Below are positions 23,350 through 31,190 of a stretch of DNA of 31,190 nt, in pieces; position 1 is the first letter of the stretch, and the number at the start of each line of letters is the position of its first letter. The DNA lies in NCBI GenBank assembly GCA_002498385.1, contig DAHH01000015.1, positions 227,615 through 258,804 of the forward strand, in the 5' to 3' direction. The position numbers were made by a program, and so were the translations under genes. Under the pieces are notes generated by a model. It saw only the letters and a program-made list of their open reading frames with translations, had not been told where the DNA came from and searched no databases. This DNA comes from Methanobacterium sp. UBA410. GTDB lineage: Archaea > Methanobacteriota > Methanobacteria > Methanobacteriales > Methanobacteriaceae.

Positions 23350-24159
23350 CTATAATAAGTCCCTGTTTTTCTCAGCATTGAGCCAAAGGCTTCCTTTTCC
23401 ATTTACTCCAATGTCACCTTTGTATTTAATGTACTTACCAGTGAGCTGTTTTCCATGGATTTCAGGATTTTTATATATGCCTTCTACCTCAAAACCTTCC
23501 AGTAATCTGCCGAGTTTTCCTTTAATAACAACGGTACCGTTTTTCATCTGTCCTGCAGGCCACCTTGTAACATCACCGCCGATCTCAATGTAACCTTTGG
23601 TCATGTGTATACCTGCGAGTATGTCGCAGCCACCGTCAACGTAGATTTCACCACCGGACATACAGTCTGCGAGCTGTTTACCTGCGTTTCCATGGACTTT
23701 GATAATTCCATCGCTCATACCTCTCCATTCACCGATGTATGAGGTTCCACAGTACTCTCTTACGTTTCCCATGATTTCCAGGCTTCCACCCTTCATCTCT
23801 CTGCCTGCGTAACTTTCTGCGTTTCCATTCACCTTAATGGAACCGCCTGTCATCTCTGCACCGACCTGAAGATCGGCGTCACCGTTGACTAATATATCTC
23901 CAGCACTCATTTTACATCCTATATATTTAACCCTGCCCATATCACCGTCGAGAATCATTTTAACCTCTTCTGGGCCTTCAGCAGATCCTTCTATCTCAAT
24001 GTCGAAGTAGTCTGTGAGTGGGAATCGGGAGTTACCGATTGGTACCTCATATTTTTCAAAGTCTTCCTTATTCCAGTCGTATACCTTGTCCGGGATAAGT
24101 TCATCAAATTCCAGTGCTATGCTGGAAAATTTTTTTGGAGTTAACGTTATAGTTTTCAT
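23350..24159 (-). CDS. fwdC: Formylmethanofuran dehydrogenase subunit C
   Basis: A 269-residue structural subunit with a right-handed beta-helix made of repeated Gly-rich turns, homologous to the C-terminal domain of glutamate synthase. Examples are GDMGRVKYIGCKMSAGDILV, GSIKVNGNAESYAGREMKGG and GGEIYVDGGCDILAGIHMTK. In the Fwd complex it sits against subunits A and D. GGAGTG precedes ATG 24159, 13 bases after the fwdA stop. It is the last clear fwd gene of the operon. Confidence 0.95.
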   Translation of the reverse strand: MKTITLTPKKFSSIALEFDELIPDKVYDWNKEDFEKYEVPIGNSRFPLTDYFDIEIEGSAEGPEEVKMILDGDMGRVKYIGCKMSAGDILVNGDADLQVGAEMTGGSIKVNGNAESYAGREMKGGSLEIMGNVREYCGTSYIGEWRGMSDGIIKVHGNAGKQLADCMSGGEIYVDGGCDILAGIHMTKGYIEIGGDVTRWPAGQMKNGTVVIKGKLGRLLEGFEVEGIYKNPEIHGKQLTGKYIKYKGDIGVNGKGSLWLNAEKNRDLL

Positions 24160-24172
24160 CTAAACACTCCTC

Positions 24173-25891
24173 TTATTTACTTGCGTTAACCTTGTACTCA
24201 ATTGAAGGTTCAATGTAGTGGTCGTGCACCTTGTAGTTTTCGAATTTGATTGTGTAGTACTTGTTGAACATCGGCATGATGTCATTGAGCACTTTCTTCT
24301 CCTGCTTTTCGAATCCCTGTACATTGGACCATAAATGTCTGCTTGGAACTACCTTTGCAATTTTACCGTCTTTAACAACTATCTGACCGTCTTTAATTGT
24401 GTATAAAGCTCTGCTTAACACGTCTTCTACCACTGGAGCATTTGCAGCTTTGGTTGGGTCGAATTTTTCTGGTTCAAGATCGTAAACTGCAACATCAGCG
24501 TTTGCTCCAACACCAAGATGTCCCCTTTCCTTGAATCCCAGGATCTTAGCAGGTGCAGACCTTGTTACCGTGGCTATGTCATTCCAGTCGTAAACCCTGT
24601 CGAGTGTTCCAAGTGAAGTTCTCTTAGTTGCCCATTTATGGACTTCTTTGTTCTCCATCATTTCAGTCCTGCGGTCGCTGCTCATTAACCAGGATATGAT
24701 CCTTGGGTACCTTAGGAATGGACCTGCGTTTGGACTGTCGGTTGTGAGTACAACTTTCCATGGATCCTTAATTAAAAGGAATAATTCCAGTCCTATAGCC
24801 CACTGAAGTGTTGAAACTGGTGCTTTTCCAGAGTAAATACATGGAATTAAGCCTGATGCTGTTTCAAGTTCAATGTCCTTGTTTGCCCATTTGAGGCCGC
24901 TGAGTTTGTAGAGATCGTACTCCATTGGTGCGTCTGCAGTCATAGTTGTGGTTTCATCCAGGGTGACCTGTCCAACATCGCATGTGATGTGATCGTGCTT
25001 GTTTATGTAGTCTGCAATTGGTTCAGCACCAGAGTTAGCATCCCTCCAAGAAGTACCTCCATAGGCATGGAACTGAAGGTGTGTGCAGTGCATTATCTGA
25101 TCCCTGCTTACTGAAGGATTTTTCTTTATGTCCTTGACACAGTCCATTGTCTTTAAAGTTGTTTCATAGTTTCCTGGATGTCCCAGGTCGTTGGTGTGTA
25201 CGTGCATGGAGTGTGGTAATCCGAGCATTTCGTTTACCTGTACCAGTGCCCTCATAACCTGTCTGCCTGTTACATCCCAGTAAGGTGCTGGGTCGTCAAT
25301 TCCATGTACGTTCATACCCCATCCCCATGCTTCACTTCCGCATGGGTTAACACATTTTATTCCATAACCCTTGGTTATTTTGAGCCAGGATGATACGAAT
25401 GCTGCCAGGTCATCAAGGTTTCCCTCTTTAACGTACTGGAGTACAAACCAGTTGTTTCCAAACAGGGTGAGCGGTGAAATATCAATGTTTGGAATTGCCA
25501 TTATCTCTTCATGGGTGTGTTTTGCTTCAAGCGGTGGAACTGCCGCCTCTGTAACTGTTCCATAACCCATTCTTGAATACCTGTATCCTGTTGTAGGACA
25601 ACTTGGTATTGAAAATCCTGTTTCAGCCCTTGTAGTTGCTGTTTTAGGTTTTACGCCTCTTCTTTCATCTTCTGGTCTGTAAAGTCTTCCAACACAGAGT
25701 TTAGGACCTGCAATGTGGGAGTGAACGTCCACACCTGCGGCCATGACCAGTTTATCTGTAACATCAATTACCTTGGCGTCAGAGGAGACCTCATCAACGA
25801 TCTTTCCATCCTTGATCATTACGTCCTTCTTATCACCGTTTACCTTGTTGGTTGGATCATATACTATACCATTTTTTAATATGTATTCCAT
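24173..25891 (-). CDS. fwdA: Formylmethanofuran dehydrogenase subunit A (amidohydrolase-type)
   Basis: A 572-residue binuclear-zinc amidohydrolase subunit. It condenses formate, produced by CO2 reduction in subunit B, with methanofuran to give formylmethanofuran. The HxH metal motif is at His57/His59 (AGVDVHSHIAGPK), matching the known enzyme's numbering; further metal or active-site blocks are SMHVHTNDLGHPGN, MHCTHLQFHAYGG and TTDSPNAGPFLRYP. ATG 25891 follows GGTGATCTCC; the in-frame GTG at 25900 is part of that ribosome binding site. It lies between fwdB and fwdC, an order (D-B-A-C) different from the D-A-C-B reported for Methanothermobacter. Confidence 0.96.
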   Translation of the reverse strand: MEYILKNGIVYDPTNKVNGDKKDVMIKDGKIVDEVSSDAKVIDVTDKLVMAAGVDVHSHIAGPKLCVGRLYRPEDERRGVKPKTATTRAETGFSIPSCPTTGYRYSRMGYGTVTEAAVPPLEAKHTHEEIMAIPNIDISPLTLFGNNWFVLQYVKEGNLDDLAAFVSSWLKITKGYGIKCVNPCGSEAWGWGMNVHGIDDPAPYWDVTGRQVMRALVQVNEMLGLPHSMHVHTNDLGHPGNYETTLKTMDCVKDIKKNPSVSRDQIMHCTHLQFHAYGGTSWRDANSGAEPIADYINKHDHITCDVGQVTLDETTTMTADAPMEYDLYKLSGLKWANKDIELETASGLIPCIYSGKAPVSTLQWAIGLELFLLIKDPWKVVLTTDSPNAGPFLRYPRIISWLMSSDRRTEMMENKEVHKWATKRTSLGTLDRVYDWNDIATVTRSAPAKILGFKERGHLGVGANADVAVYDLEPEKFDPTKAANAPVVEDVLSRALYTIKDGQIVVKDGKIAKVVPSRHLWSNVQGFEKQEKKVLNDIMPMFNKYYTIKFENYKVHDHYIEPSIEYKVNASK

Positions 25892-25900
25892 GGAGATCAC

Positions 25901-27241
25901 CTATTTACTAGCTTCTTTTATTTTTTTAACCCGTTCGTATAACTCATTTACGATCCATTCATCTTCTCTGCATGTTTCAGGTGGATCTATGGCTTTTTTC
26001 ATGTGAATTGGAACTGAGTCCATTCTATAGCTGGTTCCTGCAGTTTCCACACCTATGAAGGTTCCTGGAAGCACAACATCTGCAAGTTCAGTTGATGGTC
26101 CCCAGTGGATATCGATCTGTATCACAGGGATGTTTGTAAGATGTGCCAGTGCTCCTCCTGGGAAATGTGCACCTGGGTCTGCAGCTATCACCATGAATAC
26201 ATCGGGTTCTCTCCTGTTTAGGAGGTCTATTGTGGTCGTTTCTCCTATCATGTACCTTGGGTATCCTCTGCAGAAGTCGACACCGTATGGGAATCCCATC
26301 TCGTAAGACAGGAAGATGTTGAATCCGTTAACGTTGAAGTGACCCCTCATTGGGAGCAGTACCCATTTAGTGTAGGCGTTGAGGTCCTGAACAAGCTGAA
26401 TTGCTATGTCTATGTTCCTCTGTTTGGATAGTGTGTGGGTTAATCCAAGTCCAAAGAAGAGAGCTCCGAATTCAACGTTTTTCATTGCTTCAGTTAACTC
26501 GATGATGTCTTCCTTTGGTATACCTGCAATAACATCTTTTTTAAGTTCTTTACCCTTTAAAACGGCTCTTATAGCGTTTACAAATTCATAGTCCCCATTT
26601 TCTTCAAATGGTACCCATATATCTGACATCTTTGCTGTGTCAGAGAACTTTGGATCCCATGTAACCAGTGTTCTGTCGTAGCGACCCCTAGGTCTGAACC
26701 ATCCCCTTGGGAACATGGTGTACCTTGAAAGGTGTCTTGGGTGGGCGTTCATTGGGTTACTTCCACTGTAAACAACCATGTCTGCCCTGTTTTTAACTTC
26801 ACCCAGTGTCATGAGTGGGTATCCTACGTTCTGAACTGCTTGAACAGTTGGGCCGTGGCAGATTGTTGCCTGGTTGTCTATAACAGCACCCACATATTCT
26901 GTGAGTTTCAGTCCCTTTTTCATACATTCAATTGATGTTTCACTCCATCCGTAGAAGAGTGGCCTTACTGCATTTGCTATGAGCTCAGCTGCCTTGTCAA
27001 GAGCTGTGTCCCAGTCTGTTTCAACGAGTTCACCAGTTTCATCCCTTATCATTGGGACTATTAATCTCTGATCCTCGTCCTCCATGATCTTACTGGCACC
27101 AAGTCTGCAGGCGTGCCTTACAGCAACGACTCGATTGTCTTTAACCAGATAGTCTAAATCGTCACAGTTACTTCCGCAGAATGCACATGTGCAGTTTTCC
27201 ACGATTTTGTCGTAATCAGTAACAGGTTCTTCATATGCCAT
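25901..27241 (-). CDS. fwdB: Formylmethanofuran dehydrogenase subunit B (tungstopterin catalytic subunit)
   Basis: A 446-residue catalytic subunit of the DMSO-reductase family. It reduces CO2 to formate at a tungsten bis-pterin. An N-terminal [4Fe-4S] site (CAFCGSNCDD with Cys45 further on) precedes the pterin domain. The metal-ligating Cys is at about 128 in ATICHGPT; it is cysteine, not selenocysteine. YSGSNPMNAHPRHLSRY and the C-terminal ADPGAHFPGGALAHL and DVVLPGTFIGVETAG blocks are typical. ATG 27241 follows GGAGG at six bases; the in-frame ATG at 27256 overlaps the fwdD stop and that ribosome binding site. W versus Mo specificity is inferred from operon type. Confidence 0.95.
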   Translation of the reverse strand: MAYEEPVTDYDKIVENCTCAFCGSNCDDLDYLVKDNRVVAVRHACRLGASKIMEDEDQRLIVPMIRDETGELVETDWDTALDKAAELIANAVRPLFYGWSETSIECMKKGLKLTEYVGAVIDNQATICHGPTVQAVQNVGYPLMTLGEVKNRADMVVYSGSNPMNAHPRHLSRYTMFPRGWFRPRGRYDRTLVTWDPKFSDTAKMSDIWVPFEENGDYEFVNAIRAVLKGKELKKDVIAGIPKEDIIELTEAMKNVEFGALFFGLGLTHTLSKQRNIDIAIQLVQDLNAYTKWVLLPMRGHFNVNGFNIFLSYEMGFPYGVDFCRGYPRYMIGETTTIDLLNRREPDVFMVIAADPGAHFPGGALAHLTNIPVIQIDIHWGPSTELADVVLPGTFIGVETAGTSYRMDSVPIHMKKAIDPPETCREDEWIVNELYERVKKIKEASK

Positions 27242-27252
27242 GTTATGCCTCC

Positions 27253-27789
27253 TCAATTTTTATGGGTTCTTTTGTAGACGGGCATTTCTCCAAGTGAAGG
27301 GAGCTTGTCAACGTCCTCATCCTTAGTATATTTTTTGTAAACTGCCCTTATGAGGTCAGCCATTAAAAGAACTTCTTTGTCAGTTTTTTCAACTGTTGCT
27401 TCTATTCCCTTGTAGGTTGGGTCATTGCAGCAGTAGGTTTCAGGGCTCACAACAACGTTTGCCCATGGTCCCTTTGGTATAAAGATCATTCCCTCATGGG
27501 GTGCGTCCCTTGAGTGGGCTGCGTAGACAACAACCTCGCCCCAGTTCGATTTTACAAGAACGCTGTCCCAGTTGGCTACTCCAAGCTTGGCCATGTCCCT
27601 GGGATCCATGTATGCTATTCCTGCAACCTTCCTGTACTCATCTTTAAGGGTTGAACCCCTTTTTTTACAGGCCCCCTGGTAAATATCTGTTCCTGTGTTG
27701 AGCATAACCTCTAATTTACTGACCTCTGCCACATTTGGGTCTTCAAGTTTCACAACATTGGAAACCCTAGGTTTATCCACATATGTCAT
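27253..27789 (-). CDS. fwdD: Formylmethanofuran dehydrogenase subunit D
   Basis: A 178-residue subunit equivalent to the C-terminal molybdopterin-dinucleotide-binding barrel of DMSO-reductase-family enzymes. KLEVMLNTGTDIYQGACKK opens the barrel, followed by YMDPRDMAKLGVANWDSVLV and GMIFIPKGPWANVVV. It is longer than the roughly 130 residues I expect, with an added C-terminal tail after EATVEKTDKEVLLMADLI. GGTGTTAAG precedes ATG 27789. Its stop abuts the fwdB ribosome binding site. Confidence 0.93.
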   Translation of the reverse strand: MTYVDKPRVSNVVKLEDPNVAEVSKLEVMLNTGTDIYQGACKKRGSTLKDEYRKVAGIAYMDPRDMAKLGVANWDSVLVKSNWGEVVVYAAHSRDAPHEGMIFIPKGPWANVVVSPETYCCNDPTYKGIEATVEKTDKEVLLMADLIRAVYKKYTKDEDVDKLPSLGEMPVYKRTHKN

Positions 27790-27798
27790 CTTAACACC

Positions 27799-28029
27799 TC
27801 ACTCCAGCCATATTGCATCTGTTGGACAGAAAAGCTGACATGTTCCACACTTTGTGCATTTTTCTGGGCTGAATATTTTAATAACTCCATTCTCTACCAT
27901 CATGATTACTTCAGTTGTTTTAGATCCGTGGCCACCGGCTACCTCTGGGCTGATGGATGCGTTTACTGGACATGCTACAACGCAAACTCCACATCCAAGA
28001 CAGTTATCTTGATTCACTTTAAGTTCCAT
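27799..28029 (-). CDS. fwdG: Formylmethanofuran dehydrogenase subunit G (ferredoxin)
   Basis: A 76-residue 2[4Fe-4S] ferredoxin subunit with motifs CLGCGVCVVACPVNA and CTKCGTCQLFCPTDA, separated by an insertion with GGHGSKTTEV. It links the catalytic subunit B to the polyferredoxin F in the electron wire. AGGTGATAAA precedes ATG 28029. Confidence 0.93.
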   Translation of the reverse strand: MELKVNQDNCLGCGVCVVACPVNASISPEVAGGHGSKTTEVIMMVENGVIKIFSPEKCTKCGTCQLFCPTDAIWLE

Positions 28030-28047
28030 TTTATCACCTCTATGGAT

Positions 28048-29112
28048 CTAGGTCTTTGTTTTAAGGGATTCCAGTTTTTTCTCCCATGATTTTGACTTTG
28101 TAGGTGTGTGTTTAATCTCTGTTCGTTTAACGTCTATTGCATCAACCGGACACACATTTTCGCATGCACCGCAGTATATACAGTAACGCTCATCTTTACT
28201 GATCTTTTCAGCTATTTCACCAGGTTTGGTTGGGCGTGGGAATGATAACACGTTGCATGGACAGATGTCAACACAAGCTCCACATGCCTGACATTTATCT
28301 GTATCAATGGATAGTTCACCTTTGAATGGTTTTTCAACCTTTGCTGCATCAACTGGACAGATCTCCTGGCACCATCCACAGTTAACACATGCCTCTTCAT
28401 CTATGAATGAACTTCCCTTGGTTTCAGCATCTTCTGGTTTTAGATCGTACACTCCGTAGGAACAGCTTCTGCACACGGCTTTTATTGCATCAACTGGGCA
28501 CACCTTCTTACATATGAGGCAGTAGACACATTTGTCCTTGTCCACGTTTATGTCAGAGGCAACCGTAGGATCGTCTGATGTAGGGAGCTTGTGTTCCATG
28601 TCTATTGCATCTGCTGGACACATCTCCTCACATATACCACAATTTATACATTTTTCCTTGTCTATCTCGATTTCACCTGTCACGAGTTTGGATCTTTCAG
28701 GAAGATCCCTTGCAATAGTTATTGCTTCCCTTGGACATGCAGTTTCGCAGGATTTACAGTAAACACATGTATCATCATCAATTTCTGCAGATGATATGTA
28801 GTGTGGATATATATCCATGTCACTTATAGGTTCATCGTCTATTTTTAGTTTTAATGCGTTTACAGGACATCCAACATTACACATACCACATAATACACAT
28901 TTATCTTCATCTATTTTTATCTTAGGTTCATCAGCACCAGTCCTTATTATGGCACCGATATCCCCGAGTTCTATTGCTTCAACTGGGCATATCTTTTCAC
29001 AGATACCGCAACCAATACAAATGTCATCCTTGAAGGAAAGTTCTCGTTTTTCTTCGGCTGACCTTACAATGTCAAAGTCCTTAGCTTTGACCTTTTTCGT
29101 ATTAGAAACCAT
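28048..29112 (-). CDS. fwdF: Formylmethanofuran dehydrogenase subunit F (polyferredoxin)
   Basis: A 354-residue polyferredoxin with eight canonical [4Fe-4S] motifs (CIGCGICEKICP first, CIYCGACENVCP last). It carries electrons into the Fwd complex from the heterodisulfide reductase/ferredoxin pool and, in the known structure, bridges complexes. GGAGGTAAAAA precedes ATG 29112. It overlaps the end of the HTH-ferredoxin gene by 11 bases, showing the two are co-transcribed. A duplicate copy lies at 7929-8936. Confidence 0.94.
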   Translation of the reverse strand: MVSNTKKVKAKDFDIVRSAEEKRELSFKDDICIGCGICEKICPVEAIELGDIGAIIRTGADEPKIKIDEDKCVLCGMCNVGCPVNALKLKIDDEPISDMDIYPHYISSAEIDDDTCVYCKSCETACPREAITIARDLPERSKLVTGEIEIDKEKCINCGICEEMCPADAIDMEHKLPTSDDPTVASDINVDKDKCVYCLICKKVCPVDAIKAVCRSCSYGVYDLKPEDAETKGSSFIDEEACVNCGWCQEICPVDAAKVEKPFKGELSIDTDKCQACGACVDICPCNVLSFPRPTKPGEIAEKISKDERYCIYCGACENVCPVDAIDVKRTEIKHTPTKSKSWEKKLESLKTKT

Positions 29113-29557
29113 TTTTTACCTCCAGAATTTCTATTGAGTTAGTAGGGCAAGCTTCCCCACACATGAGACACCCACAGCACCAATCAGAGTCTATCTGTGC
29201 CTTGAGATCGTTTAACACAATGGCTTTCATCAGACAAGTGTCTGCACAGAGTCCACAGCCAATACATGAGTCCTTCACTGTTCCTTTGTACTCCTTTTTG
29301 GAGCAGGTCTTAACTACGATCCTTGCATTTTCCTGCATAAGGGCGTACGTGAGGGTCAAAAAGTCCCGGGGGCAAAGTTCTGTAATGACCTTCGCTATCT
29401 TTATAGAGTTCCATGACAGATTTCTGCCGTTTAAGTAATGTGAAACGGTTGATCTATTCATATCAAGCATCTGGGCAACTTCTTTTTGACTTTTTCCCTG
29501 CCTTATGAGTTCAACTGCTGCTAGATACTTCAATCCTGAAATTATATGTTTTGGCAT
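29102..29557 (-). CDS. Helix-turn-helix protein fused to a 2[4Fe-4S] ferredoxin domain, first gene of the fwd operon
   Basis: A 151-residue fusion. Residues about 1-60 form a phage-repressor-like HTH (LIRQGKSQKEVAQMLDMN, then RSTVSHYLNGRN). After a linker, residues about 90-145 hold two cluster motifs, CIGCGLCADTCLMKAI and CCGCLMCGEACPTNSI; the first has Leu instead of Pro after the fourth Cys. By position it could correspond to the gene called fwdH in Methanothermobacter. The HTH argues for a regulator that senses redox or Fe-S status; a structural electron-transfer role is the alternative. ATG 29557 follows GGTGTC; the longer frame upstream is hydrophobic nonsense containing the promoter. 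Two TGTGTA...TACACA dyads flank its TATA boxes, suggesting autoregulation. Confidence 0.82.
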   Translation of the reverse strand: MPKHIISGLKYLAAVELIRQGKSQKEVAQMLDMNRSTVSHYLNGRNLSWNSIKIAKVITELCPRDFLTLTYALMQENARIVVKTCSKKEYKGTVKDSCIGCGLCADTCLMKAIVLNDLKAQIDSDWCCGCLMCGEACPTNSIEILEVKNGF

Positions 29558-29567
29558 TTGGACACCA

Positions 29568-29584
29568 TGTGTGTTGAATACACA
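29568..29584. promoter_or_regulatory. Operator-like dyad 2 at the fwd promoter
   Basis: TGTGTGTTGAATACACA (plus strand), an imperfect 17-base dyad with arms TGTGT / ACACA, matches the outer positions of dyad 1 (29645). It lies about 25 bases downstream of a TATA box (minus strand, about 29608-29600), over the expected transcription start. Confidence 0.55.
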
Positions 29585-29644
29585 TTTCACCACATATAAT
29601 ATATAAATTGTCACTAGAAAAAAAAAGCAAAATATATATATCGT

Positions 29645-29661
29645 TGTGTAGTAACTACACA
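29645..29661. promoter_or_regulatory. Operator-like dyad 1 at the fwd promoter (perfect)
   Basis: TGTGTAGTAACTACACA is a perfect 8-bp inverted repeat around a single central base. It lies just upstream of a TATATATATTTT tract (minus strand, about 29640-29629), in the divergent region between fwd and moeA. Confidence 0.6.
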
Positions 29662-29851
29662 TACAATTTTGTTCATCTTAAATATTTTGTTCATCCTAAA
29701 AAGTTCAAATACGATCTTTCCAGATGAAATGATTTAAAATGCAGTCACCAACGAAAAATAAAACTCAAAACATTGATTCAAACAACAAAAACATAATTTA
29801 ATATTTTCATGCAACAGAGATCATGTCACGAAAAAATATGTTGGTGGTTAC

Positions 29852-31069
29852 TTGTACCCAGAATTCATCCCAGTGAAGGAAGCCTTCAAGATAATTGAAA
29901 ACATCAAAACAGAACCAAAAAAAGAGAGAATAACACTTGAAAAAGCAAATTCAAGGGTTTTAACAGAGGACATCACAGTTTTGGTGGATGTTCCAGCATT
30001 TGACAGAGCTGCAATGGATGGATACGCCATCAGAGCAGAAGACATCTCAAAGGCATCCGAAACAGAACCAGTCCACCTCAAGGTTGTGTACGAGATAGGG
30101 GCAGGATCCGTTTACCCTTCCACCCTGAAAAAAGGGGAAGCAGTTAGAATAGCCACAGGGGCTCCAATGCCCCAAGGATCAGATGCCGTTGTAATGCACG
30201 AACACATGAAACTATCAGGGGACGTGATCGAGATTGATACACCTTTAAATGCCAAAAAAGATGTTGCACTTCAGGGTGAAGACCTCAAGAAAGGAGAGAC
30301 TATCCTCAAAAAGGGCCAGTTTCTGGGGCCCCATCATGTTGCTTTGATTGCATCTTCAGGTCATAAAACCGTCGAAGTAATTAAAAAACCGGAAGTAGCC
30401 GTTATAACAACAGGAAGTGAACTTGTAGAACCTTCAAAAAATTTAAAGCCAGGTAAATCTATAAATTCAAATAAATATGCTTTAAAAGGCCTTGTAGAGG
30501 AGGCAATGGCAGTACCCCACCTTACAAGCTGCCCAGACAACATGGAAACCTTACTTGGTAAGCTTGAATACGCTGCAGAAAACTACGATGCCATTATAAC
30601 AACCGGAGGAACAGCCATAAGTCGGGGAGACCTTGTTGTTGATGCTGTAAACACCCTGGGCGAAGTTTTAATACATGGGGTTTCAACCAAGCCTGGAAAG
30701 CCAGTTGGCTTCGGAGTGATAAACAGAAAGCCGGTTTTCATGGTTTCAGGTTACCCCGTGGCTGCAGCAGTTCAGTACGACTCCTTCGTTAGAAGTTATA
30801 TCCTCAGGATGCAGAACATCCATAAAAAATTCCAATTAACGGAGTGCACCGCAGGAAAAGATATAAAATCGTCCAAAAAAAAACAGAATGTCATAAGGGC
30901 CAATTTTAATGAGGATGAAGGAGTTGTTTATCCTTTAAAGACTAAAGCTGGGATCAACAAGTCCATAGTCCTCTCAAACTGTTACATTATTGTGGAAGAG
31001 GGCGTTGGAAATATTAAAAAGGGAGAAAAGTGCAAGATAATTAAGTACAGCTCTTTAAAGGTTTGTTAA
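29852..31069 (+). CDS. moeA: Molybdopterin molybdenumtransferase MoeA
   Basis: A 405-residue enzyme that inserts molybdate or tungstate into adenylylated molybdopterin. Family blocks are FDRAAMDGYAI, RIATGAPMPQGSDAVVMHEH, ITTGSELVEP, TTGGTAISRGD (the MoCF-fold substrate loop), KPGKPVGFG and MVSGYPVAAA. Length fits a standard three-domain MoeA without a fused periplasmic domain. The start is TTG 29852, four bases after GGTGG (29843-29847). A TATA-like ATAATTTAATATTTT lies at about 29790-29804. It is divergent from the fwd operon, whose catalytic subunit needs its product. Confidence 0.92.
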   Translation: MYPEFIPVKEAFKIIENIKTEPKKERITLEKANSRVLTEDITVLVDVPAFDRAAMDGYAIRAEDISKASETEPVHLKVVYEIGAGSVYPSTLKKGEAVRIATGAPMPQGSDAVVMHEHMKLSGDVIEIDTPLNAKKDVALQGEDLKKGETILKKGQFLGPHHVALIASSGHKTVEVIKKPEVAVITTGSELVEPSKNLKPGKSINSNKYALKGLVEEAMAVPHLTSCPDNMETLLGKLEYAAENYDAIITTGGTAISRGDLVVDAVNTLGEVLIHGVSTKPGKPVGFGVINRKPVFMVSGYPVAAAVQYDSFVRSYILRMQNIHKKFQLTECTAGKDIKSSKKKQNVIRANFNEDEGVVYPLKTKAGINKSIVLSNCYIIVEEGVGNIKKGEKCKIIKYSSLKVC

Positions 31070-31087
31070 CCTAAAAAAGTCAATTTA

Positions 31088-31124
31088 AATAATTTAAAAC
31101 TTTAAAATCGTTTTATAAATTATT
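31088..31124 (+). terminator. Possible terminator after moeA
   Basis: AATAATTTAAAAC (31088-31100) and GTTTTATAAATTATT (31110-31124) can pair with a two-base bulge, and a T-rich run follows from about 31138. Being nearly all AT, the pairing could be chance. Confidence 0.3.
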
Positions 31125-31165
31125 TTAAGGGGTAACTATTTTTTTTATTTATTATTTTATTTTTA

Positions 31166-31190
31166 AATTTCTATTTCTATTTCTATTTCT
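31166..31190. repeat. 6-bp tandem repeat at the window edge
   Basis: ATTTCT repeated about four times up to the last base, probably continuing beyond the window. Confidence 0.8.

Noticed and set aside
29558..29662. N-terminal hydrophobic extension of the HTH-ferredoxin protein
   Set aside because: This stretch contains the TATA boxes and dyads of the promoter, and a ribosome binding site precedes ATG 29557.

Overview
The window is most likely from a hydrogenotrophic methanogen of the Methanobacteriales, probably Methanobacterium or a close relative. The evidence is a complete tungsten-type formylmethanofuran dehydrogenase operon, a two-domain NrpR nitrogen repressor beside glnA with a GGAA-N6-TTCC operator, very AT-rich spacers with archaeal TATA boxes, and GGTGA/GGAGG ribosome binding sites. 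No rRNA, tRNA, CRISPR array or insertion sequence was seen.

Layout. 1-1300 is decayed DNA: a UbiA-type prenyltransferase remnant with an in-frame TGA and a frameshifted fragment of what looks like a large membrane glycosyltransferase. 1300-2550 carries a Cys-rich DUF2769-like protein and a ThiF/MoeB-family adenylyltransferase. 3000-6360 is the nitrogen module, glnA (NrpR operator at its promoter) and nrpR. 6577-7400 holds TrmO and a single-domain molbindin (Mop). 7700-17040 is an accessory region built around molybdenum/tungsten and formylmethanofuran dehydrogenase themes: a small ferredoxin and an orphan FwdF-like polyferredoxin, a broken fmdE, an intact fmdE, a DUF364 protein, two SAM methyltransferases, a divergent FmdE, a ribbon-helix-helix protein, and a BtuFCD/FecBCD-type ABC transporter. 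17427-18895 is a two-gene unit: a protein beginning with an FVTNSSS signature, translationally coupled to a radical SAM/SPASM enzyme. On the minus strand, 22144-19119 is a tungstate/molybdate transporter (wtpABC-like), 23137-22499 two paralogous small proteins of unknown function, and 29557-23350 the fwd operon (HTH-ferredoxin, F, G, D, B, A, C). moeA runs divergently from 29852.

How it fits together. Wtp-type uptake, Mop storage, MoeA insertion and the Fwd enzyme form one pathway from oxyanion uptake to the tungstopterin enzyme that reduces CO2 in the first step of methanogenesis. Three plus-strand promoters share an identical 13-base core, GATATGTTTATAT, overlapping the TATA box (upstream of the ferredoxin pair, the fmdE pseudogene, and the methyltransferase plus BtuFCD transporter). 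The wtpA promoter has an 11/13 match. This suggests one regulon and makes the BtuFCD-type transporter a candidate second Mo/W uptake system.

The best candidates for something undescribed are the FVTNSSS protein plus radical SAM/SPASM pair, the HTH-ferredoxin fusion heading the fwd operon with twin TGTGTA...TACACA dyads at its promoter, and the shared promoter element. Family names come from motif recognition alone; no database search was possible.
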